From the NCBI GenBank assembly GCA_017985985.1, contig JAGNWK010000001.1, forward strand, positions 34,494 to 98,493: a stretch of 64,000 nt of DNA. Reading direction: 5' to 3'. The DNA is from Oligoflexales bacterium (GTDB taxonomy: Bacteria > Bdellovibrionota_B > Oligoflexia > Oligoflexales > Bog-1112). The position numbers and the translations under genes are program-made. Positions 9,670 through 18,884 of this stretch are shown piece after piece. The notes under the pieces were generated by a model. That model was given only the letters and a program-made list of their open reading frames with translations. It did not search any database and was not told where the DNA came from. Within the stretch, counting starts at the first letter, position 1, and every line of letters begins with the position of its first letter.

Positions 9670-9853
9670 GACAGCTCCATTCGCTAATGTAGAGAGAGCG
9701 ACCGCTACTTAGTCGGGATAATAAGAAATTTATTTAGTGAATGAGACGGGAGCTGTCAGGGAGAATGAAGGGGGGAGATTGAGCCCCAGCTAGGGGCTCA
9801 GAGTTCTGTATATATGGGGATAGGTTTGATTCTTTTTGAATGGGGCTATCACA

Positions 9854-10885
9854 CTACTGTGCGGGCTTTGTATCTTGCTGGCAGAATTTTCCATTCCATT
9901 CGCAGTTTTTATTTTTTGAACACATGTCTTTTTGGTTAAGATAGGGACAGCTTGTGTGGTCGCTTATTTGGCAGAGATTGACTCGTTTGTTCCAAAAGCA
10001 GCCGTCTTTTTCTAGTTTGGCGCAAGCGGGACCGCTTGTCATCGCAAAACAACGTTTGGATTGAGCTGGTAAACAAAATCGGAGTGTACGTTCCCAAGAA
10101 CAAGACTTCTCTTTTTTGCAAGTCGGTTCATCAATTTGTTTGGCACATTCTTTATCCGTGTTGAGAGCACGTTCTAATACGAGGTCATTGTTGTTGGCCC
10201 ACTCGATAAGAGTTGCCTTCATGTCGCTCTTGATGGTGTCGAAGGGTGTTAGATCCATTTTCTTAGATAGGCATCTTGTTACTCGCGCATCCCAATTGCA
10301 TATTTTTTTCTGTGAGGTACACAGAGTCTGATCTAACATTTCACAGGAGTCATCGACAAGAGCTACGCAAACATTGGATTCAGGGATCCAGGTACAACTC
10401 TTCGACTTGGCACAAGTATTTTCATCGGAAGCATAGCCGCATTGATGACTGTCAAAACAGGTTTTGGCATCTTCCCCCCACAGACAGCCAAGCCTTGAGC
10501 AGCTGTCTTGTCTGGTAGCGTTTGTACAGGCGGAGCGTTTGAAAAACGATGTAGAAAGACACTTCTTATCCCAGATACATCCACTGATGTCGTTGCAGGA
10601 CGATTCTTTTTTTGCGGAGCTGCAGGAGCTTGTATATGTACTCATGCAAGAATTGTCATCCCAAGTGCATCCCCATCTCATAGCTTTACAAGATGCTTCT
10701 TTTTTTGCAGAGCTGCAGGAGCTTGTATCCTTACTGATACAGGATGTCTCATCCCAAAGGCAGTTATCGGCTGTGCAGCTAGCCTCTTCTTTATGACTTG
10801 AACACATCATCGCTGAAAGAGCTTCAGAACTATACCCGATCAAAAGGAAAGCAAACAGGAAAAAAGAATGCAGTCGACAAGCCAT
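9854..10885 (-). CDS. Secreted protein of nine four-cysteine CxW repeats
   Basis: A 343-residue exported protein with no family I recognise. After a signal peptide (cleavage near EALSA) it consists of nine units of the pattern C-x7/8-C-x4-7-C-x-W-x3-6-C. The first three are near-identical at their starts (CSSAKKEASC type). A roughly 45-residue non-repeat insert sits after the sixth unit. With 36 repeat cysteines it is probably disulfide-stapled and extracellular or periplasmic. The start ATG has GAGGAG upstream and follows the preceding lipoprotein gene by 26 bases, so it is likely the third gene of an operon with two lipoproteins. Role unknown; a surface or host-contact protein is inference. 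Confidence 0.85.
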   Translation of the reverse strand: MACRLHSFFLFAFLLIGYSSEALSAMMCSSHKEEASCTADNCLWDETSCISKDTSSCSSAKKEASCKAMRWGCTWDDNSCMSTYTSSCSSAKKESSCNDISGCIWDKKCLSTSFFKRSACTNATRQDSCSRLGCLWGEDAKTCFDSHQCGYASDENTCAKSKSCTWIPESNVCVALVDDSCEMLDQTLCTSQKKICNWDARVTRCLSKKMDLTPFDTIKSDMKATLIEWANNNDLVLERALNTDKECAKQIDEPTCKKEKSCSWERTLRFCLPAQSKRCFAMTSGPACAKLEKDGCFWNKRVNLCQISDHTSCPYLNQKDMCSKNKNCEWNGKFCQQDTKPAQ

Positions 10886-10911
10886 GATTTTCTCCTCACT
10901 TTTTGATGTTT

Positions 10912-12246
10912 TTATTCGCCCATCATATTTTTGAACAAGGCCCCCAAATCGACATCTTCCGCTTTGCTAGCGGGGGGTGCATTTTCGAGACCTCCTTCGT
11001 CGATATATTTTTGAGTTTTAGCTAGGGCAGAATTGATATTAAGAATTGTACCATCTAATTGATTCATTTCAGTCAGGATGGTGCTTATTCGTTTAATAGC
11101 AAGTTGTATGAGTCCACCATCTTTGATCTCACCATCTTGACCTTCCTGTCCTTTTTTAGTGAGAATTTCTAGTTGGTCCAACATGCCTTTTACTCCGTAT
11201 TCAGCTTCGTACCTTTGGGCAAGAAAGACACCCCGAGCCCGTGTAGCTGCAGGAACATCTGCACTGTCCGCAAAAGCTTCTGCTCCGGAGACGCATGAGT
11301 TGAGGATGGGCATGAGCCCTAATTTTTCATTGACAATTTGTGAGCCAAAATTCATGGCCATTTGGCCGGCCATACAACCTTTAGTGATATCTCCCAAAGC
11401 GGACCCAATAAGGAACCCAGCTATGTAAAATCCACCTTGGATCAGACCTCGCTTCACAGAGTTGAGTCGATCATCATGAGCAATCCTCATTTCACAGGAT
11501 GCTAATGCACTCTCTAAATTTTTAGAAAGCATTTGAACCTGATACATATAACCTGTCAGTTCAGATTCGGCGTTTGCAAGTTCGAATGATTTTTCCCTTA
11601 CTTTTTCTTTGAACTTATTTACGAAATCAAATTTCTCCGATTTTTCAAAGCGATAGCTGCAAGCAGCTCTTTTGGTCAGGGAGTGTTCTTTGCTGATACA
11701 AGGATTGATGACGTAGTAAAAGTTCCCGGTGTCAGCACTGATATCGGTATATGTTTTCTGAGTCGTGAATTCTGAAACTAACTTGCAATGACGATAGTCG
11801 CTCAAAGCAAGGGTCCAGGCCCATTTGAGTTCATCGATGTCGATTTCTTTTTGGTTGTTAGTTTTGGCACCAGTGAGGGTGTTGAGTGAGTAGCTCCCGT
11901 TGCAACGCATGATCTCCACATAATCTGAGTTGCGCTTATCTATGCTGATAATAGGGAATTTTAAATTTTGGTCGTTGCTGACCGATGTCGCTGCAAATTC
12001 TATTTTCTTCTCAAAAGCGGTTCTGACCATGGAGGGGTGCAAACGCCCTGCGTCAGGATCTGTTTGTGGAACACTGGTCGGATCTGTGGTGTTTCCTGAA
12101 TCTGTGAGAGTGGGGTTTGCAGTAAATAGACTCTGTGCGCTGGTCTTCTGTTCAGGAGCCTTGTTACAGGCTGCGAGAGATAAGATCATAATCGTTAAGT
12201 AGCCTACAGAAAGGATCTTGCCAAAGAAGGATGATGAAATTTTCAA
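10912..12246 (-). CDS. Lipoprotein, paralogue of the upstream lipoprotein
   Basis: A 444-residue lipoprotein with lipobox LAAC (Cys about residue 27). The start is TTG, overlapping the upstream stop as TTGA and preceded by GGAGGTG, so translation is coupled. It shares the block YVEIMRC, a central cysteine pattern (F/Y-x-Y-x-x-x-x-C-[IV]-S) and a glycine-rich segment near residue 280 with the gene at 12243-13541. The pair are therefore duplicates that have diverged. The segment GFLIGSALGDITKGCMAGQMA could associate with a membrane. No known family; a cell-envelope complex with the Cys-repeat protein is inference from the operon. Confidence 0.8.
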   Translation of the reverse strand: MKISSSFFGKILSVGYLTIMILSLAACNKAPEQKTSAQSLFTANPTLTDSGNTTDPTSVPQTDPDAGRLHPSMVRTAFEKKIEFAATSVSNDQNLKFPIISIDKRNSDYVEIMRCNGSYSLNTLTGAKTNNQKEIDIDELKWAWTLALSDYRHCKLVSEFTTQKTYTDISADTGNFYYVINPCISKEHSLTKRAACSYRFEKSEKFDFVNKFKEKVREKSFELANAESELTGYMYQVQMLSKNLESALASCEMRIAHDDRLNSVKRGLIQGGFYIAGFLIGSALGDITKGCMAGQMAMNFGSQIVNEKLGLMPILNSCVSGAEAFADSADVPAATRARGVFLAQRYEAEYGVKGMLDQLEILTKKGQEGQDGEIKDGGLIQLAIKRISTILTEMNQLDGTILNINSALAKTQKYIDEGGLENAPPASKAEDVDLGALFKNMMGE

Positions 12247-13541
12247 TTTTCACCTCCTGCCGCAGCATCTACTTTTTTTGGAGCAGCAATACCTTCTCCA
12301 GCGGCAGCTTTATTCCCCATGGCTTTGGTATTGGCTTGTTCGACATACTGCATTTTTTTATTGGTAATAGCTTCAAACTGTAGGGACAGATTTTTGATTT
12401 CTTCAGAAAGTCTTACCCCAGCTTCACAGGTTCTAGGCATGTCTTCGACTCCAGCGGTAAGATCGACGAACATATTGCGAAAGGTATACCCCCCAACGGC
12501 TCCAGCCATCTGTATCCGATCCATCCATGCTCCGAAGCTAGTCCATTCCGATACATAATGCTTAAATGTTTTCTTAAGGCCGTTTCCTACCCCATTGCCC
12601 CAGGCGTCGGGTTCGGCTGTTCTAAACTCCAACATGATGTCGAGTCCAATAGCGACCATGGTGGTGATAGCATCGCGTCTTTTCTTAAAAACTTCTCGAT
12701 TGTGTTCACGCTCAGCGCAGGCATCGAGCTCAATTCCAGCTTCTTGACCTTTTTCTGACAGGCTGCGGATGACTCCATCCAGTTGAACGGAGAGCTCATC
12801 TATCTGTTTGGCTGCCGCTTTATCACCTTCGCTTCTTAGATTCGTATAGTCTTTGAGTTCATTCGAGATACCGATCTGCTTGGAGCAATTACGGTTACTG
12901 AGCTGGTCCTTGTCGGTTAATCTTTCATTACTGACACAGGATCGCATGAGATAACGAAACGATCCGTTAGGAGCCCAGGAATCATAGAAAGTTTTTTCCA
13001 TGGATCCATTAGAGATGATCGTGCAGGCACTTGTGTTTTTTGAAGCTGCTGTAAAAAAATCATTGTTGCGGTACATCCTGTCTTTTTCTGAGATACTGAG
13101 GTTGCTGATTTCGATGTCTTCTAGGCGGATCGTGTCGAGCCCCCCACTGATAATAGCCTGACTTTTGCATCTCATGATTTCAACATAGTCTGCATCTTTT
13201 GGTTTTTCATAAACGAGAAAAGGTGTTTCAGAATCTATAAATTTCTGAAGGCCAACGACAAAACGAGTGATGAAGAATTTCTTATCATCGAGGTCATGAG
13301 CAGAGACTTTACCAAATCTTCTCCACGGTGGATCTTCCGGATCATCATCATCAGTTATTCCCAGTTTTGTGAGCTCTGATTTTTTTGAGCTTAACTCTGC
13401 TGCATCAGACGTTGCCTGTGATGCTTTGCGCGTTGCTCGTTGCGAGGGCTCCGTGCTGGCCTGGTCACAGGCTGCCAAGGAGAAATAAATAATAATAATG
13501 AGGATGGCAGATAGCAAAAAGCTGTGAGATGGAATCCTCAT
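12243..13541 (-). CDS. Lipoprotein, first gene of the Cys-repeat operon
   Basis: A 432-residue lipoprotein with a long hydrophobic signal (SAILIIIIYFSLAAC). I prefer the ATG at 13541 over the GTG at 13553 because the protein then begins directly with the signal peptide and GAGGGTG lies upstream. Motifs shared with the next gene include DYVEIMRC and SFRYLMRSCVSNE. The middle contains a long charged helix-rich region (about residues 210-280). Function unknown; it heads an apparent three-gene minus-strand operon. Confidence 0.8.
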   Translation of the reverse strand: MRIPSHSFLLSAILIIIIYFSLAACDQASTEPSQRATRKASQATSDAAELSSKKSELTKLGITDDDDPEDPPWRRFGKVSAHDLDDKKFFITRFVVGLQKFIDSETPFLVYEKPKDADYVEIMRCKSQAIISGGLDTIRLEDIEISNLSISEKDRMYRNNDFFTAASKNTSACTIISNGSMEKTFYDSWAPNGSFRYLMRSCVSNERLTDKDQLSNRNCSKQIGISNELKDYTNLRSEGDKAAAKQIDELSVQLDGVIRSLSEKGQEAGIELDACAEREHNREVFKKRRDAITTMVAIGLDIMLEFRTAEPDAWGNGVGNGLKKTFKHYVSEWTSFGAWMDRIQMAGAVGGYTFRNMFVDLTAGVEDMPRTCEAGVRLSEEIKNLSLQFEAITNKKMQYVEQANTKAMGNKAAAGEGIAAPKKVDAAAGGEN

Positions 13542-13752
13542 GATAGTCGACACCCTCGTTCTAAGCTCTGGAGCGAGCGAAGCTCTTTTCGTCTTTTTGG
13601 GCGTAAATCTTTAAAAACAAGATAAAAACTGTATGTCTTTAGCTCCTTAAGCTGCTAACAAGCTGCAGATTCTGATTTCCGTCTCATTTTTACTTCTAAA
13701 AAAATAAGGGAGAGAGGAAATCCTTTTAATTTTATCAAAAATCATGTAACTC

Positions 13753-13781
13753 TTGGCTAGCTTGGTCATTTAATTTAAAAG
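13753..13781 (+). promoter_or_regulatory. Possible sigma-70-type promoter for the nucleotide transporter
   Basis: TTGGCT (13753-13758) and TAAAAG (13776-13781) are separated by 17 bases and lie 30 bases upstream of the first possible start. The -10 matches the one proposed for tRNA-Val. The match is moderate and untested. Confidence 0.35.
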
Positions 13782-13811
13782 TAGGTGAATTCTCAATTCT
13801 TCTAAGGAATT

Positions 13812-15323
13812 ATGAGGGAAGAAGACGTATTTATGCTCCATGTTTTAAATAGGGCACAAAAATTCATGTTCCCCATTCGGAAGGAGGAGTTGAGAAAATT
13901 CTTACCGATGCTCGCTCTTTTTTTTCTGATTTCCTTAGTTTACAACATTCTTCGTTCTATGAAAATTGCCCTCGTAATCTCCGCTCCCCAGTCAGGAGCA
14001 GAGATTATTCCCTACTTAAAAGTTTGGGGGATCTTGCCGGGGGCTTTATTACTGACCTACATCTTTACGGTCTTATCAAGACGTTTGAGTCGGGAGTATG
14101 TATTCTACTCTATGGTCTCAATCTTCCTGTCTTTTTTTCTAATCTTCGCCTGTATCCTGTATCCTTTTAGCTCTTATTTAGAATTGTCAGGGCTAGCTTC
14201 GTACTTGTCGGAGCGGCTTCCCAAGGGGGCTCATGGCTTTGTTTCGATGGTGCGTTATTGGCATTTTAGTCTTTTCTATTTATTTTCAGAGCTTTGGGGA
14301 AGTGTGGTCCTCTCGATGCTTTTCTGGGGTTTTGTCAATGAGGTGACAAAGATGGCAGAGGCGGAGAGGTTCTACAGCGTATTTTCGGCTTCAGGGCAGC
14401 TTTCGTGTATAGCAGCAGGGCAGCTCGGACTCCTGTTTTCGTTTGAGAAGGCAAAGTGGGACGACTCTGTTCACATCTTGCTTGGTCTGGTTCTGGCGTC
14501 TGGACTTGGGATCATAGGGCTATTTTTCCACCTTAGTCGAGTTTTTGGCCCTGAAGTGCATGAAGGGGCTCACACTTCAGAGGGGGCGACGACTAAGGGC
14601 AAAGGTCGTTCTCAGGGTTTTTCTCTTGCAGAGTCAGTTTATTATGTCATGCACTCCCGCTACTTGATTTATATCGTGTTGATGGTGGTTGGTTATAATC
14701 TGGTGTTTAATTTGACGGATGTTCTTTGGACAAATCAGCTTGGTCAACGCTTTCATGAGGACCCTGGGGCGATTAATCTCTATATGAGCAAGATGACGAC
14801 AGCCAAGGGTATAGTCTCAGCCATCTCAGCCGTTTTCCTTTGTGGGTATGTCCTTCGTCGTTTTGGCTGGCTGGCGGGTGCTCTCGTAACCCCGCTGATT
14901 ATTTTTGTGACGAGCATTATCTTCTTGCCGTTAACCCTGTCTAGTCAGTCCTCCACCCTGGAGGCCTTGACCTTGGCGCTTCATTCACCCGTCAGTTTAG
15001 CGGTGTTTATTGGCGCTATTCAGAACACGCTGACGAGGGCTTCCAAGTATACGTTCTTCGATGCTACTAAAGAGATGTCTTTTATACCCCTATCTCGATC
15101 GGAACAGCGAAAAGGGAAGGCTGTTGTGGATGGGATCAGCTCCAGGCTGGGGAAGTCGGGAGGCTCCTTGATTTATCAATGTCTCCTCCTTTTGCTGACA
15201 AGTATCTCTGCGGCAACCCCTTACATTATTGGGATAGTTTTTATCACCTTGTTTTTGTGGATTTATGCCATATTCAAGTTGAATAAAGAGATGAAGCCTT
15301 TGCGAAACCCTCGTCACTTTTGA
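13812..15323 (+). CDS. ATP/ADP-translocase-family nucleotide transporter (NTT/Tlc)
   Basis: A 503-residue membrane protein of the TLC/NTT family (chlamydial Npt, rickettsial Tlc, plastid NTT). Typical stretches are PIRKEELRKFLPMLALFF at the N terminus, YNILRSMKIALVIS, LFYLFSELWGSVVLSMLFWGF and NEVTKMAEAERFYSVFSASGQ. About 11-12 hydrophobic segments are visible and the C-terminal block FDATKEMSFIPLS is conserved. The family exchanges host ATP for ADP or imports other nucleotides across the inner membrane. An ATG at 13833 gives a start closer to relatives and may be the true one. It stands alone between opposite-strand genes and recA. Its presence implies access to a nucleotide-rich host cytoplasm; the exact substrate cannot be read from sequence. 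Confidence 0.93.
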   Translation: MREEDVFMLHVLNRAQKFMFPIRKEELRKFLPMLALFFLISLVYNILRSMKIALVISAPQSGAEIIPYLKVWGILPGALLLTYIFTVLSRRLSREYVFYSMVSIFLSFFLIFACILYPFSSYLELSGLASYLSERLPKGAHGFVSMVRYWHFSLFYLFSELWGSVVLSMLFWGFVNEVTKMAEAERFYSVFSASGQLSCIAAGQLGLLFSFEKAKWDDSVHILLGLVLASGLGIIGLFFHLSRVFGPEVHEGAHTSEGATTKGKGRSQGFSLAESVYYVMHSRYLIYIVLMVVGYNLVFNLTDVLWTNQLGQRFHEDPGAINLYMSKMTTAKGIVSAISAVFLCGYVLRRFGWLAGALVTPLIIFVTSIIFLPLTLSSQSSTLEALTLALHSPVSLAVFIGAIQNTLTRASKYTFFDATKEMSFIPLSRSEQRKGKAVVDGISSRLGKSGGSLIYQCLLLLLTSISAATPYIIGIVFITLFLWIYAIFKLNKEMKPLRNPRHF

Positions 15324-15426
15324 CTTACCCTGACCTCTAAGAACTGCCGATTGTTTGCACTTGCGTGGACGGAACTAGGGGCATACAGTCTGACCTCTTT
15401 AACTGCTGTGGCACTTCGTTTGTGGC

Positions 15427-15479
15427 AAGAGGGCTTGGGAGAAAACCGCGCAGTCTCCAGTTTTTTCCCAAACCCTCTT
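15427..15479. terminator. Long imperfect hairpin before recA (CTGCGCAG-core family)
   Basis: AAGAGGG (15427-15433) pairs with CCCTCTT (15473-15479), and inner arms TTGGGAGAAAAC and GTTTTTTCCCAA pair around a core containing GCGCAG. Related hairpins lie at 53090, 60939 and (interrupted) 31984. It may end the transporter transcript or regulate recA. No LexA box of the E. coli type is seen beside it. Confidence 0.5.
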
Positions 15480-15531
15480 CCTCGTCATGAAGGAACACAG
15501 TTTCATATATCTACACAGCCGAGGTTTTAGC

Positions 15532-16722
15532 ATGTCGTCTCTACAGTCTGGAGCTCCTTCTCCGAATCAATTTATTCCCGGTCAAAATATTCCGGAAGAC
15601 AAGGAAAAAAGAAAATTATTAGACGTAGCGGTGGGAGCGATTGAGAAGCAATTTGGCAAGGGCTCCATCATGCGTTTGGGTAAGGATTCCGCCCAACCCG
15701 TGGAAGTGATCTCTACAGGTTGTCTTTCTATCGACATAGCCCTGGGGGTCGGAGGACTAGCCAAGGGCCGTATTATTGAGATTTTTGGACCAGAGTCGAG
15801 TGGGAAAACCACTATGACTTTGCACGCCATTGCAGAGGGTCAGCGTCAAGGTGGGATGTGTGCTTTTATTGATGCTGAGCATGCTTTGGATACAACCTAT
15901 GCGAAGAAGATCGGGGTTGATCTCGATAATCTTTTAGTCTCTCAGCCGGATTCTGGGGAACAGGCTCTTGAAATCGTCGAGATGCTGGTTCGTAGCAACG
16001 CCGTCGATATGATCGTGGTCGACTCCGTGGCGGCTCTCACACCCAAGGCAGAGTTGGAAGGTGAGATGGGGGATAAGCATATGGGACTTCAGGCTCGTCT
16101 TATGTCTCAGGCCCTTAGAAAGTTAACGGGGGTTATTTCACGTTCTAAGTGTGTGCTTATTTTCATTAACCAATTGAGGATGAAAATAGGAGTTATGTTT
16201 GGTAATCCGGAGACGACAACGGGGGGGAACGCCTTGAAGTTTTACTCCTCTGTGCGACTCGACATACGTAGGATCTCCTCGGTTAAGGATGGTGAGGACA
16301 CTATGGGGAACAGGGTCCGAGTAAAGGTCGTGAAGAATAAATTGGCAGCGCCTTTTAAACAGGCTGAGTTTGATCTGATGTTTGATCAGGGCTTCTCTCG
16401 TTCAGGGGACTTGCTTGATCTTGCAGTGAATAAGAACATTGTTAAAAAAGCAGGGACTTGGTTTTCTTATGGAGAAGACCGCTTAGGACAGGGTCGAGAT
16501 GCAGCGAAGTCTTATCTAGAGGAACATCTCGACGTCATGGCTTCCATTGAAAAGGAAGTGAAGCGAGAGTATGGGATTGGCAGGCCTAGTGAAGTCAGTT
16601 CTGAACTGAAGCCGGAGCTCATGGTGGAGGCAGATGCCGCTGTCAAAGTTGATAAGTCTAAGGTTCTGGAAAAAGTCCGGATGAATGCCTCAAAATCGGT
16701 ACAGGATGGCAATGGGCACTAG
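15532..16722 (+). CDS. recA: Recombinase RecA
   Basis: RecA, 396 residues from the preferred ATG at 15532, which has GAGG 7 bases upstream; an in-frame ATG at 15487 would add 15 residues unlike any RecA. Walker A is GPESSGKTT, Walker B region [10 protein letters not shown], the L1 loop is [20 protein letters not shown] and L2 contains [15 protein letters not shown]. It drives homologous strand exchange and SOS activation. The C-terminal tail is longer than in E. coli (353 residues) and acidic/lysine mixed. The APC permease start lies within its last codons. Confidence 0.97.
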   Translation: MSSLQSGAPSPNQFIPGQNIPEDKEKRKLLDVAVGAIEKQFGKGSIMRLGKDSAQPVEVISTGCLSIDIALGVGGLAKGRIIEIFGPESSGKTTMTLHAIAEGQRQGGMCAFIDAEHALDTTYAKKIGVDLDNLLVSQPDSGEQALEIVEMLVRSNAVDMIVVDSVAALTPKAELEGEMGDKHMGLQARLMSQALRKLTGVISRSKCVLIFINQLRMKIGVMFGNPETTTGGNALKFYSSVRLDIRRISSVKDGEDTMGNRVRVKVVKNKLAAPFKQAEFDLMFDQGFSRSGDLLDLAVNKNIVKKAGTWFSYGEDRLGQGRDAAKSYLEEHLDVMASIEKEVKREYGIGRPSEVSSELKPELMVEADAAVKVDKSKVLEKVRMNASKSVQDGNGH

Positions 16723-17917
16723 AACTGATAAATCTGTTTCTCCTGCGGGTAAGGTGGGCCTCGTTGTGGCCGTAGCGGTCGGTTTGAATGCTATGATTGG
16801 AGCTGGGATTGTCGCTATCCCTGCTTTTTTGTCTCATGAGGCTGGCCCTGCCGGAACGATCTCTTTTATCCTCAGTATTCTAATCGTTCTCTGCATGGGG
16901 CTTTCTCTCGCTACGCTCGAGATTTTGCACCCGACAGAAGCTTGGTCTTATACTTACCCCAGTTCTTGGGGTGGTCATAGGCTGGGAATTTTGTCGTCTA
17001 GTTTCTATCTGATCGGAGTGACCGTGGCAATGGGCTTTCTGGTCCAACAGGCAGGGGTCTGGTTTCAGCACCTCATTCCCATGGAGGACCAGCGTCTTCT
17101 GGGTCTTCTTGTCTTTGCTGCTCTTGTTCTTCTTGTCTTAGCAGGGGCTGTGATCTCTTCCTGGGGGCAGTATCTTATCGCTATCGTAGTGGTGGGATCT
17201 TTATTAGCGACGTCTTCTGTGTGTTTTTCTCACTGGGATTCTAAGTTGCTCTCCCCCTTTGCTCCACATGGGCTTTCTGGCATTCTTGCGGCGACTCCCA
17301 AGGCCATGTTCAGTCTTCTTGGGTTTGAAAGTGTAGTTTCGCTTTTCTCTATCGTAAAGGATCCCCATAAAAACGTACCGAAAGCCTGTGTTTTGAGTGT
17401 GCTGGTCGTGGGGGGGCTGTACCTGATTTTTGCTTCGTCTGTGCTTGTTTCCATACCCCCGTTCTTTTTTGAGAAGGGAGCTGAAGAGACTCTATCTTCC
17501 GTTCTAGGTAGGGCTTTTCCTGAGCATGTTTATCTCTCTTTCTTTCTATGGCTGGGTGGCTTGTTTGGGATATTGGGTACTCTTCATTCGATGATCTGGT
17601 CGTCAGGGCTTCTTTTTGTCAATGTGCTGAGAAAAGTGCGGGCTAAGCCTTTCTGTTCGTTTTTTAAAAAAAATCTTCCCCATGAGAAGATGTGCCTGCT
17701 TCTTTCGAGCGCTTTGATCGCGACTGTTGCGTTGAATCTCAGCAGTTCCTTGATTTTAGATCTCGCTGTTTTTTTGATTGCTGCAGCACAGGTTCTTTCT
17801 ATCATGGCACTTCTCTTTGAGCGTAGTCTTTGGCGTACAGGGCGGAATTTTCTGACCCTGATGGCTATCGCTGGAGGTGCTGTCTTTATGTACTACTCCC
17901 TAAAACCATGGTTTTGA
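16712..17917 (+). CDS. APC-superfamily amino-acid permease
   Basis: A roughly 401-residue inner-membrane permease with about 11-12 hydrophobic segments. The first helix holds the APC signature [17 protein letters not shown], where the unwound GAG segment binds the substrate amine. The region [22 protein letters not shown] is also typical of the family. I place the start at 16712 with AGGA 5 bases upstream; ATG codons at 16685 and 16706 are in frame. It overlaps the recA 3' end by 11 bases, so it is co-transcribed with recA. Substrate unknown; amino-acid uptake fits nutrient dependence on a host. Confidence 0.85.
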   Translation: MGTRTDKSVSPAGKVGLVVAVAVGLNAMIGAGIVAIPAFLSHEAGPAGTISFILSILIVLCMGLSLATLEILHPTEAWSYTYPSSWGGHRLGILSSSFYLIGVTVAMGFLVQQAGVWFQHLIPMEDQRLLGLLVFAALVLLVLAGAVISSWGQYLIAIVVVGSLLATSSVCFSHWDSKLLSPFAPHGLSGILAATPKAMFSLLGFESVVSLFSIVKDPHKNVPKACVLSVLVVGGLYLIFASSVLVSIPPFFFEKGAEETLSSVLGRAFPEHVYLSFFLWLGGLFGILGTLHSMIWSSGLLFVNVLRKVRAKPFCSFFKKNLPHEKMCLLLSSALIATVALNLSSSLILDLAVFLIAAAQVLSIMALLFERSLWRTGRNFLTLMAIAGGAVFMYYSLKPWF

Positions 17918-18048
17918 ACAAGATCGCGAACGCAATCTCTCCTCCCAGTGGGGGAGTGGTGCTTCCCTCCAACGTCATAAGTGGGCTTGAGATTCGGCTA
18001 AGTTCTTGATACACAAGAGATCATTGTATTCCTTCGGCTTTTGTTTTC

Positions 18049-18783
18049 ATGGGGACTCCGATGCGTAGAAACTCTTTGTTAAGACTTAGGTCGGTTTTTC
18101 TTGTTTTTGTTTTTTCAAATTTCTTTGCGAGTGTCGCTTTTTCTGTGTGGTGGCCCTTCTCAAAGAAGCCTAAGACTGCTCCAGTCGATGTTGCTCAACC
18201 TCTGATTCTAAAGCCTGGACAGCCTTCTGATGAGCCGCACGGATTTGAGCTCATAGAGGATGATTTAGAGTCTGCCCTGCCGGGAGTATCCCTTGCTGGA
18301 GTCGGAGCGCCAGCGCCAGTGGCTGGGGTAGAGCCACTTGCTGGAGTCGAGGCAGAGTCAGCGGCTGGAGGAGGCGATCTGCCATTAACTGAATTTCTTT
18401 CCGGAGGAGCAGCGGCGGTTGCGCCTCCTGCGGGCTTATCAGAGCCTGGAGCCAGTGTAGAAGCTCTTTCTGGGTATTCGGCTCAACCAGCTCCAGAGGG
18501 CTGTCCTCTCAGTTCCCCTAGTCTATGCAATGCTCCTGGCGGAGTTGTTGTCGGGCATTTTCCACCACCAGCTCTTTTTCTTGCAGCGGCAGCCGGCTCT
18601 GGAGCCCCGGTCTTTGGATCAGCTTCTGTTCGCTATGCAGGCTGTGCAGCGGCCCCCTCTACTGCGGCAGGATCAACAAGGCCAGTGGCTTTGTGTTCTT
18701 ACATGAAGTCGCTGGTCATTTCTTGGGCTAGAGGAATTTGTAATCTTTTTGGATTTTTTCTGGGGCGTAGCCGCCTTCGTTAG
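18049..18783 (+). CDS. Exported Ala/Gly/Pro-rich hypothetical protein
   Basis: Up to 244 residues; the ATG at 18061 is an alternative start. A signal-like segment (LVFVFSNFFASVAFS) is followed by WWPFSKKPK and a low-complexity region rich in Ala, Gly, Pro and Val, with repeats of the type PLAGVE/PVAGVE. The C terminus is hydrophobic with several cysteines. I recognise no family. No strong ribosome-binding site is visible, so confidence that it is expressed is moderate. The 130 bases before it hold no other gene. Confidence 0.5.
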   Translation: MGTPMRRNSLLRLRSVFLVFVFSNFFASVAFSVWWPFSKKPKTAPVDVAQPLILKPGQPSDEPHGFELIEDDLESALPGVSLAGVGAPAPVAGVEPLAGVEAESAAGGGDLPLTEFLSGGAAAVAPPAGLSEPGASVEALSGYSAQPAPEGCPLSSPSLCNAPGGVVVGHFPPPALFLAAAAGSGAPVFGSASVRYAGCAAAPSTAAGSTRPVALCSYMKSLVISWARGICNLFGFFLGRSRLR

Positions 18784-18884
18784 TTCTATCGTATCTGTAA
18801 CGCTCATGGTTTGCACAGAGTTGACATCGCTTTGTGTGAACCCATAGACTAGATAACACCCTATTTTCACCCAAGGAGTTTCAC

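Noticed and set aside
13542..13553. GTG start for the first lipoprotein
   Set aside because: The ATG at 13541 fits the signal peptide and ribosome-binding site better.
15324..15531. LexA-type SOS box before recA
   Set aside because: No CTGT-N8-ACAG-like site is seen; only the hairpin is present, though a lineage-specific box cannot be excluded.
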